DNA of 64,000 nucleotides, from positions 930,001 to 994,000 of the forward strand of contig JADILM010000005.1 of assembly GCA_016617785.1 (NCBI GenBank). The letters run 5' to 3'. This document shows positions 55,056 through 64,000 of the stretch, in pieces (the first letter of the stretch is position 1; each line of letters begins with the position of its first letter). Under the pieces are notes generated by a model that was not told where the DNA came from, did not search any database, and was given only the letters and a program-made list of their open reading frames with translations. A program made the position numbers and the translations under genes. The stretch comes from Sporobolomyces roseus. Taxonomy: Eukaryota; Basidiomycota; Microbotryomycetes; Sporidiobolales; Sporidiobolaceae.

Positions 55056-56971
55056 CTATCTTCTATATTTCCTCCTCCTTCCCGAACTTAATCCCTTGCC
55101 AACCGGTCCCCTCGCTTTCCCCATCATCGGCTTCGACCCAAATCCACTACCTCTCCCACTTTTACTGCCCTGGAACCCTCCACTAGATTTGGAATCCCTA
55201 AAACTCGTAGGTTTCAACTGAACAATCTCGTGAGATTTCCTCTTGAAATCCCTCAATTTCTGTTGTTGAACTTTTTGAGCCTTCTTGGCTTGGTGAGAAG
55301 ATTGAAGGTCTAATTGGGAAGCTTGTAAGGAGAGTGCGGATAGGTGGGAAGAAATGCAGGAAATGACGGGGGAATCGAGAGGGGTTGGAGGGGACGTTGG
55401 AGCTGGGTTGAAGGATCGAGGGAAAGGTTGTGATATCGCTTCCAGTGTGAGAGGAGACGACGTTTCTGGTGCGGGCGGTGGTGTGGAAAGTGTTGATACT
55501 TGATCTTGTTTCGAACCACTCAAATATCCTTTCCTCCTTTCCATCCTCTCCCCCATCTTCAACACGACCTCTTTCTCTCCTTCGTCACTTTCGACCACTT
55601 CCTCAATCGACAACTCCCTGAAATCATCGACTGCCTCTCCACCTCTCCCAAGTCCGTCCAAAGTCCATCTTCCTAATTTCCCATCCCTAAACGCTTGCAC
55701 CAACCATCTACCCGCAAAATCGACATCAGGTACTCCACCTTTCTTCATCGCACTCAATCTCAACGCGAGAGCCTCAAAGAAATCCGTCGGAGGAACCAGA
55801 GGTGTCGTTTGAGGTAAGTTTAAACTATCGAGTAAATCCTCTGCCAACCCAACCAAACCCCGATCAATTTCTCATCGCGATCGAAGAGTAAGAGGCAGGA
55901 GAAACTCAACCGTTAGTCCAACCTTGATCCATCATTTCCGCTCTGATCCTCAACCTCCACAACAAATATTCCGCCAAGATATCTCCCTCGAACAAACTCT
56001 CTTTGATTCCTCCAGTCAACGCCAATTTCAAAGCTGCTTCTTGACCCGAAACTCCACGTCCTAGGAAAGGTACCATGATTCCAGGGGTATCGAGAATGTA
56101 GACTGGTGGGGAGGTTGCGATTTTAATTACGGTCGAAAGTCGTCGAGTGTGTCCAGGTTCAGATGAGGTCGATGCGGCTTTCCCTACAAGTTCACTTTGG
56201 GATTCAGTGAGAATGAAGGGGGAGGGGGAGAGAGAGAAGGGGGAGTAAGCTTACCTTTCTTGACTCCGACTCTTCGGAGTGCGTTCAAAATGCTCGATTT
56301 TCCAACGTTGGGCATTCCAGCGACTAGCATTGTTATTCGATCTTCAGGTCCATCTAGTGGTCGTTTAGCTAGACCTGTGCCGCGCCACATACATTCAAAA
56401 CTCGAACTTGATCACTGAGAGGAAAGACAACGCACGAATCGCACTTCGTAATAATCGTTTCACTTCTCCATCTGCTCTCGAATCAGTAAAGATGACTTCT
56501 TGTTGTCCATTCTTCCATAACGCTTTCCTAATCGGCTGCAACCCTCATTCTCTCTAGTCAATACAATCGTCTCGAAACTTGCGAGAGAGAGAGAGAGAAA
56601 GAGAAACTTACTTCTTGAAAGCATTCCTGAGCCAAATCCGCCTTGTTGTAAACGATCAACCTTTTCGTCGCTCCGACTCCAGCCGTCTTGCCCCCAAATT
56701 TACCTCCAGCTTGTTGTTCCAACAGTTGTTCGAATGCTGGATTGATAGAAGTTAGAGGCATCCTCGCATCCCTCGTTTCTATAATGAGGTCGAGTTTAGA
56801 AGATTGTATTAGGTATTGGATTTCTGTGAGTGCTCGTCTCATGTGACCTACTCAAGGGAGAGAAGTGGGTGTTAGGGAGGGAAAGGGAAAGAGAGGGAAA
56901 GAGAGCGTACCGATGAACCATGATTGAGGGAGTTGGGGGAATACGAAGGGGGCCACGATTGGAGGTGGCAT
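55056..56971 (-). CDS. MTG1: Mtg1-type circularly permuted GTPase, long C-terminal extension
   Basis: YlqF/RbgA-family GTPase for mitochondrial large-subunit ribosome assembly. G motifs are in permuted order: IVYNKADL (G4), then SRADGE, GMPNVGKSSILNALR (G1) and TPGI (G3). The N-terminus has FVFPQLPQSWFIGHMRRALTEIQ and DLIIETRDARMPLTS, typical of Mtg1. After the GTPase part (ILAEYLLWRLR) a roughly 260-residue Ser/Pro- and Lys/Gln-rich extension follows, ending GSKSGRGSGFGSKPMMG and SSGRRRKYRR. Standard Mtg1 lacks most of this. ATGs exist further upstream (57061, 57055), but MPPPIV at 56971 fits the family. Head-to-head with the DSC2-like gene. Confidence 0.85.
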
Positions 56972-57105
56972 GGTACGATATAGAGGGTGGTATGAGTCGG
57001 TTAGAGCAGAGTGGAGATGAGCAAGGAACGAGAGAGATGAAAATGAGTCGACCATTCCCATTTCACTCGGTAGCTTCAAAGGACGATAGAGAGCACATAA
57101 GGAGG

Positions 57106-58626
57106 ATGACTAGTACTCTAGTAGGGGCGCCAGTATCAAAAGGTGAGCTTCTCCCCCCCTCCTTCCTCGTCGTTGATTCAACTCATCCTCTCTTACTCAG
57201 GCTTGATCATTTCCTTGGTAGGCTGCTCATTACTAGCAGCGATAACTACAACTCAACATTACTTCAACGTACCCTTTGCCAATCATCCACATATCTCGAG
57301 GGATCATCAATATTATAGATTCATCACTAGGTGGTTCGTTTGGACTAATAGCGCAGAGGTATTACTCTCGGTATTGATTCTGTGGTATGCGAGTTTGGAG
57401 GTTGAACGGATATGGGGTTCAAGGAAATTCGCTGTAAGTAACAATCTCGTTTCACTTTCGCAAACCACTTCTCCTCGCTTACACTTCCACTTTGAAATGC
57501 CAGTCCTTTCTAGTAGTCATAGCAGGAGTTTCCTCAATCTTCGAGTTCCTCTCTATCCTCATCTTCTCTCGATCCGGTTTCAACACGATCCCTGCCGGAC
57601 CTTTCGCAATAATCTTCGCAATCGTGTAAGTTCTCCCTCTTTCTCTCCCTCCCTCCTCACTAACCCCTTCAGAAAACAGTTATCAATCTCACCGACTAGT
57701 CCCCTCTTTATACTCGTTCGAACTCTTCCACCCTTTCCTACTCCTCAACAATCGTTACCCACTCTACATTCTCTGCCTCCTACTCCTCACCTCGCAACCA
57801 CCCGCCTCCCTAATCCTCTCATCCTGCGGTCTCATCTCTTCCATCATCTATTCCTCGACCCTCCCCTCTACTCTCCAAAACTTCAGAATCCCTCTCAAAG
57901 CCTACGACATCTTTGGGAAAGTTTTCTCTCCTCTAACTGGCACGAATCGTCCATTTAGGAGAGGCACCGTCGTTACATTCGAAGAGGGTTTGTTACAGGC
58001 TTTGGGAGGAGTAGGTGCAGAACAATTATTGGGAACGATTACTACTACTGGACCAAGAGGGGGGAGGGGACAGGGCGATTTGTTGAATGTTGGGAATGGC
58101 AACGCAGTGAGGAGACGTTCGGCAGTCCAACAAGATCGATCATCTACTCCTGCACTTGCGACTAGGCCGGTCGAGAGGACAGCTCCCGCTCCTCCTCCGC
58201 CGAGAGCGACGCAGAGTTTACCGCAGATTCCTGGAACGAGTTTCTTGGGTCAATGGCAGGCGGGTCTCTCGGGTGGAAGTACAGGACCTAGTAATGAGTG
58301 AGTGGGTAGCCATGCTTTATAAGCTCGCAAATCGAAAAGCTGATGTAAACCGTTCTTCACTCACTCATAGGCAAATCAATGAATTGATTGGAATCTTTCC
58401 TGTGAGTCTTCAATCGCGCATTTGTGGTTCTGTTCGTTTTTGAGCGAGCTGACGAGGAGGTTGGAAAGAATAGCATGCTACGCGAACTGAGATACTTCAA
58501 GCGCTGCAAGAGAACGAGCTCAGTACGACAAGAGGTAAGTCGCCCGACACTCAAGCAGGGTTTCGCAAACTCATCTCTTTTGCATCGTTGCGGATTACAG
58601 CTGCGGCAGCATTGGTTTCTCGGTGA
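57106..58626 (+). CDS. DSC2: Dsc2/UBAC2-like rhomboid pseudoprotease with UBA/CUE domain
   Basis: Membrane subunit of the Golgi Dsc/ER Hrd-type ubiquitin ligase family. Start MTSTLVGAPVSKG, then hydrophobic helices (LIISLVGCSLLAAITT, VLLSVLILWYASLEVERIWG). The family string RIWGSRKFA and rhomboid-like helices lead to an Arg/Gly/Pro-rich linker (APAPPPPRATQ). The C-terminal UBA-type domain is spread over three tiny exons (EQINELIGIFPHATRTEILQ, then ALQENELSTTRAAAALVSR), ending in TGA at 58624. The rhomboid Ser/His pair is not seen, so it should be a pseudoprotease. Dsc2 is my preferred name over UBAC2, its animal counterpart. Confidence 0.78.
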
Positions 58627-58852
58627 ACTTATCTTTTCGTTGATGTTATACATTCGCATTTGTACTCGTATTCGTCTCTAGCACTTTCGAGAGAACAGAG
58701 AGAAGAGAAAAAGCTGAGAGAACAATGCAAGCGAGGAATTGGAACAAGATTCTACAACATACTACAAAAACTACTTTGTTCGAGTTGGTGAAGACTGCTA
58801 TGCTACTGTTTGCGAGAGAAGTGTCATGAAAAAGTGCGAGTGGTTTTCCCCT
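58627..58852. other. Convergent 3' flanks
   Basis: 226 bp between the stops of the DSC2-like gene and SWR1. No feature recognised. Confidence 0.35.
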
Positions 58853-61800
58853 CTAATCAAACAACTCCCAATTATCCTCGACGAAAATGACCATGAATCC
58901 ATCCACGGTTCCCTTCAAGGGATCCTCCTCCTCCTCCGCTACTTCTGGCGCACCATCCCCATTAGTCCTAACCAATCCATCCTTCGTAACCGTCGTCGAA
59001 GCACCTCCTTGAGCATCCCCACTGAAATCACTCCTATCAACATCCATCTCCGCAACAGCCGCTTTCGCAGCCGCAGCATCTTCTTCATCTTCAGCCGCAG
59101 CGAGAGCCTGTCGAATTTCAGCCGCGGATTGAATCGCTCCTCCTCCTCCGGGTTTCCCATCTTCTTGTGCACCGTTCGAGGCGTCTACTCCGAGTTCTTC
59201 GAGTTGTCCATCGTCGAGGTAGTCACGCCAATCGAGCTTCTGAAGGTAATCGGTAGTGAAATCTCCTTCGGCAATAACCATCTCGTCGAGTCGTCGCTTT
59301 TGATTCGCTTTTTTCAGCATGTTCTCTTCGATACTGTGAGTGTCAAGATATCAGAACTGTCAGAGAAGATCGAACAGTACAAACAGCTCGAAGACTCACG
59401 AATGCTCAGTGACGAATCGCCAGATACGAACTTCACGAGTTTGACCGATACGATGAGCACTATTGCGGAAGAGGCACAGCGAGTCAGTCAAGATACAAGC
59501 GAGATCCAGAGTGAATTTGAGCATACCGATCTTGGCATTGTCGATCAAGAGCAGGATTCCAATCCGAATCGTAGAAAATGACAGTGTCGGCACCCTTTTC
59601 AAAGAGCGAAAACGAATCAGCCGAGGTACTCAGAAGGATGTAAGATAGTGAAGTGAAGAACTCACTTGAAGATTGATACCGAGTCCACCGGAACGAGTTG
59701 ACGAAATGAAACAAAGGATCTTGTCATTCGAGTTGAACCTCTCAGTCAAGATTTGTCGTTGTTCAATTTTGGTCGAACCGTCGAGACGGAGGTAACGATG
59801 ACCTTGATACGAAAGGAATTCTTCGAGAATATCGAGGACTTTCGTCATTTGAGTGAAAATGAGTACTCGGTGACCTCCAGCTTTACATTCTCTTAGCAAC
59901 TCGTCGAGTTTTTGTAGTTTACCACAATCGTATTGAAGGAGGGATCGATCGGGGAATGCGACCGTGTTCTTTGTCGAAGCGTTGTGGAGGAGGTCGAAAG
60001 AGTGTTCTTCTTCGAGATCGTCGAGTTGATCAGAAGTAATTCCGGCTAAAGCGTGTTGAGGCATGTCGAGAGCTTTCACTTTCGGAGTGACGAAGCTGAA
60101 GGTCGAGACTACGTCGTCGAGCTGTTCTGCACGAGTGTTGTAGGAGTGAATGAGGGTAGGGAGGATAGTTGGGGATTCGAGAGATTCGCGAGCGGGACGG
60201 AGAACGTCGAGAGGGAGGAGAGTGTTTTGTCGAGAAGGAGCGCGGAGGAAGTATAGGAGGTCTTGACCAAAGTAAGGGACGGAAGATCGAGTACGGCGAG
60301 AATTGACGGCCGCTAATCGATCTAGACGAGAGACGATCGCTCGATGTTGACTCCAATTGTTGTAGTGTCGCCATCCTGCGATCGATTGAGTGTCTCGAGG
60401 AGGTTCCATCAGGAGATTGACGTGAGGCGGAACTTGGTGAAGGGAGGAGAAGGAAGAGCTCGCGTCGAGTTGAACGGCGATACAAGAAGCGATTGAAGAC
60501 GTCGATTCTTCTTGTTCAGGTTTGACGAGCGTGAGGGTCGACCAATCCATCTTTGCCATCGGTTCCTCCTCGAGTAAGCGTTTGCGAACGAGCAATTCCG
60601 AAGGTTCGAATCCAGTAACGACAGATCGAGTCATCGAGAACGAGGTGAGGATAGGTCGAACTTCGAATAAGTCAGGGTGATTGCAAACTTTGCGAAGTTG
60701 CATGAGACAGTTGATGATGCTGAGGAAGTGACCGGAACCGAGGGTTTCTCGAGTTTGTGCGCGAGACATGAAATCGTCGTAGAGGAACCTTTGACGTTTC
60801 GAGAGTCGACAGTAGACGATCGATTCAGTCTTGCCCGGCATCTCCTTTTCGACTTCGGCTTTGAGGCGTCGGAGGAGGTAAGGTCGAAGGATAGTGTGAA
60901 GTTTGCCGACAGTCGCTTGCATCTCTTGATCCATCGTTTCGCCTTGTTCGATCGCCTTCTCCATAGGATTCGAGAACCAAGATTGAAAGTCGGCGTGATC
61001 GGCGAAAGGACCGGAAGAACCGTCTGCAGTCAATCCGTGAGGCATGAGGAAGTACAGGAGTGACCACTGTCAATCCCAATCAGGGATTTTAGTGTTGTTT
61101 CTCGCAAATCAGTAAAGTAAGATCAGCTCACGAGTTCCATCAAGTTGTTCTGCAAAGGAGTTCCGGTGAGGAGGAGACGGTGACGAGCGTTGAATCCGAG
61201 AAGAGTTTGCCATCGTTGAGATCGGAAATTCTTGATGTGGTGAGCTTCGTCGAGGATGAGGTAGTGCCAAGGTTTGCGACGGAAGATGTGTTGATCGGCG
61301 AGGACTAGTTGGTACGAGGTGATGCAAACGTGGAAAGCGTTCTCAGAGTTCCAACCTTTTCGTTTCTCTTTTCGCTCCTTCTGAGTACCATAGTAGACCA
61401 TGAGCTTGAACCCGGGTAGGAACTTGCGGAACTCCATCTCCCAATTCAACATGACACTCGTAGGAACGACGACGAGATGAGGACCCCATTGACCTTTGTC
61501 GCAAGCGAGATGAGCGAGTAGAGAAATGGTTTGAATAGTCTTGCCGAGTCCCATCTCGTCGGCAAGGACGCTATAAGGAACGGAGGAATAGTGTGAGCCC
61601 ACACTGAGAGGGAGAAATAGGAATGAAAGAAAGGAGACTCACCCGTTGACACCTCCCGCGTACAGACTCGCTAGCCATTCGAGACCTGCTTGTTGATAAG
61701 GTCGTAGAGTAGCGCGAAGAAGGAAAGGAGGTTGAAGGTGGACCGTCTTGACGAGTGGTGAAGCTTCTCGTTCCTCCTCCTCGTTCGCGGATTCGTGGCC

Positions 61801-64000
61801 ATTCTCATCCTCGGCCTCCTCTCCCTCTTCCTCCTTTCCATCCTCGACAGCTTCTTCAGCTTCAGAGGCTTCCTCATCGTTCCCATTGACAACTGGAGAT
61901 TCTTCCTTCAACCCGTTCGTAGCTGGTTCTTCAACCGTAGTAGCGGCGGTAGAATCGTCTCCTTCTCCCCCTCCGTAACCATATTTCTTCATCAACTCCT
62001 CGATCGGTAACTCTGCATCATCTTGAAGACCCGCCATCTCACTATCATCCGATTCTCCACCATCCTCCTCCATCTCCTTCGCAAGTTTCGCATCCTCGTC
62101 CTCTCGCTCTTCCTCTCCATCCGAACCAAACTCTGACATAGCTTCCGCTTCCTTCTCCTCGGCAGTGAGGTCGGCGGTTGGAGCTGGAGTGGGGGCAGAG
62201 GAAGAATCGGCGGGAGTAGAGTCGACTTCAGGAGTTTCGAGATTGACGCTGTCGGTCTCATCCTTGACGAGATCTTCCATAGCTTGATCCTCGTCGTCAG
62301 CTCCTCCTCCTCCTTCCTCCTCCTCCTCTTCTTCGACTTCCTCCAACGTTCCCTCTTCAGCCATCATCGCAGCGTATCCAGACCTCCTCAATAATTCCTC
62401 GATCGGCATATCCGCTTCAGCAGCTAAACCTCCCAATTCATCATCATCATCCTCGTCTTCCTTCATCATCTCATCCACAAACTTGTCATCCTCTTGTTCT
62501 CGCTTGACCTCTTCCTCCTCTCCCTCATTGAATCCAACATCTCCATCTCCATCTTCTTCAGGTTCGGCAGGAGTGACAGAAACAGACAATCGAGAACGAG
62601 ATCGGATTGGTCTTCGACGACTATTGACGGGCGCTGGAGGTGGTGTCGGAGCTGGTGAGGATTCGAGAGCGGTCGAGTTCGAGGGAGCGGGAGAGCCAGT
62701 CGAATCTCCTTCTTCTCCATTCTCTTCATCCGTATCTGCTTCTCCAGCCATACTCTCTTCGTCTGTTCCAGATTCTTCCTCATCTCCTGCCATCTCGACC
62801 TGTTGCGCTTGAAGCATCGAAGTAGACTTGTTAAGCATCTTGTCGAGTTGTTCTTTGCCGAGACGTTTCTGTTCTTCTTGTTGTTCTGCTCTCCGTTTCG
62901 CTCGAACGACCTGTGCGAACCGTACCACAGTCCATCAGTAGACCATCAGCAAGATTGATAAATAATATGGAACGCACCCCGATAGCAAGTTTCCATTTCT
63001 TCTTGATCTCTCTCACCGTCCACCTCGCAAGTGCTTTCTGATTCTTCTCAATCTCCCTCAACTCCTTATCCTCTTTCCCTTGAATCTCCTCAAAATGTCT
63101 CATGACCATCCTCGCCGTCCTCTTCGCCAACGCAATATGAGATTTCCTCTCCTGAGCGACCAATCCCGAAAAGTACACGGCATGTTCAACCAACCATTCC
63201 TGATGATCTTTCGACCTCTTCCACTCTTCGTGATCTGGGTCGTAATCTTGATCTGGGTCGTAGAGTTGTCTTCCTTCTTTTCGAATCTCTTCGACTGCAG
63301 CGAGGATTTCTAGTTCGTTCTCGGCGCGTGCTTCGAGTTCTTCTTCGGGAGGTGGAGGGGCGATATCGATATCGTCTTCGAGGGATATGAAGGAAGCGAG
63401 AAAATCGGTGAGGGAACCTTCGTACTGGGGATCGGGAGGTCTTTGGAGAGGATGAGAATATTGAACTTCTGATTCTGCGATGAGTTTTCGACGTTTGACT
63501 GTTTCGGGAGTTGGAGGAGGGATGACATGTTTGAGTGGGTATTGACCATCGACCATAGCGAGAGGGATGAAAGGGATTGGGATGTAAGGTGAATCGAGTT
63601 CGTAAGGTGCGAAAGCTTCGATTCTTGAAGCGGTAGTTGGAGGTGGACGAGGTTTTTGTCGAGGTGCAGGTGATCCAGATGGTGATGTCGAACCGGGAGC
63701 AGGTGATCCAGTCATACTTCCTCGACCCCTCAATGAACCTGGTCCACCTCGTTTCCTCTGTAATCCTCCTCGACTTGATCCAGTCGTTTCGAATGAATCA
63801 GATCCCAACGAATCCTCTCTCGCTTTCCCCTTTCCTTTGACATCTGCTGCTCCTGCGAGTGCACCCACTTTGCGTTCTTGATTCGCACGTCGAGTTCCTC
63901 TTCGACCTGTTGAAGCTCCCACTGCATCGGGTGCAGCGTTGAGAAATAGATCGTAATTTGATTGGAAAGACTCGAAGACGTCCGAGCGATCCTCTATGAT
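58853..64000 (-). CDS. SWR1: SWR1 chromatin-remodelling ATPase, 5' end missing
   Basis: Catalytic subunit of the SWR1 complex that exchanges H2A for H2A.Z. The first residues lie past base 64000. Visible parts in order: a Gly/Ser/Pro-rich N-terminal part, an HSA-type region (EEIQGKEDKELREIEKNQKA, then VREIKKKWKLAIG), and a long acidic spacer. The spacer carries two PIEELL/M motifs (DMPIEELLRRSGY and ELPIEELMKKYGY), as in Swr1-Z regions. The ATPase starts LRATLRPYQQAGLEWLASLY, then VLADEMGLGKTIQTISLLAH, ILDEAHHIKNF and TGTPLQNNL. The C-lobe follows after a large insert: LDGSTKIEQRQILTERFNS, SSTRSGGLGINLQGADTVIF and QDRAHRIGQTREVRIWRF. EGDFTTDYLQKLDW near the end is Swr1-specific. Stop at 58853-58855. 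Confidence 0.94.

Overview
The window is nuclear DNA from a fungus, most likely a basidiomycete. Almost every gene is broken by many short introns (about 50-90 nt) with GT-AG ends and a CTGAC-like branch site close to the acceptor. The gene content (Pho85 and Swr1 orthologues, two glyoxal oxidases of the AA5_1 type, a secreted PriA/Cpl1-like cysteine-rich protein, a metacaspase with a Pro/Gln/Tyr prodomain) fits Basidiomycota, perhaps Pucciniomycotina. I cannot name the genus. I found no rRNA, tRNA, transposon or CRISPR array.

Layout: 1-1612 holds the 3' part of an unidentified gene containing an array of near-identical mini-exon/intron units. 2.1-5.3 kb holds two small unknown genes overlapping tail to tail, then a Rab11/Ypt31 GTPase. 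5.7-9.8 kb is VPS41 (HOPS). 10.0-10.5 kb is a small mitochondrial LEA-like protein, followed by 2.4 kb without a convincing gene. 12.9-19.1 kb (all minus) holds a metacaspase, a Cpl1-like secreted protein and PHO85. 19.3-23.3 kb holds doubtful small ORFs, an unusual protein carrying RNA polymerase II CTD-like heptads and an F-box protein. 23.6-29.9 kb is a Slh1/ASCC3-type helicase.

29.9-43 kb is a large inverted duplication. A divergent pair (TPR protein + phosphopantothenoylcysteine decarboxylase, PPCDC) lies at 29.96-33.6 kb and again, inverted, at 39.2-42.96 kb. Between the copies lie NSP1 (nucleoporin), SUI2 (eIF2-alpha) and CSN6. The two PPCDC genes are nearly identical, introns included, while the two TPR genes are strongly diverged.

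43.2-49 kb holds two tandem secreted copper-radical (glyoxal) oxidases. 49.4-58.6 kb holds BNA3 (kynurenine aminotransferase, probable mitochondrial and cytosolic forms), a TMEM205-like membrane protein, a citrate synthase ending in a peroxisomal SRL signal, an MTG1-type mitochondrial ribosome GTPase and a DSC2/UBAC2-like rhomboid pseudoprotease. 58.85 kb to the end is SWR1, whose 5' end lies outside the window.

Most genes are core eukaryotic housekeeping. The unusual signals are the exon-intron array, extremely small coding exons (3, 4, 5, 5 and 10 nt in five sites of four genes), the CTD-mimic protein, the inverted PPCDC/TPR duplication with signs of gene conversion, and an Slh1 whose second helicase cassette has lost its ATPase motifs. 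Exon boundaries were read by eye; multi-exon genes are given as start-to-stop spans.
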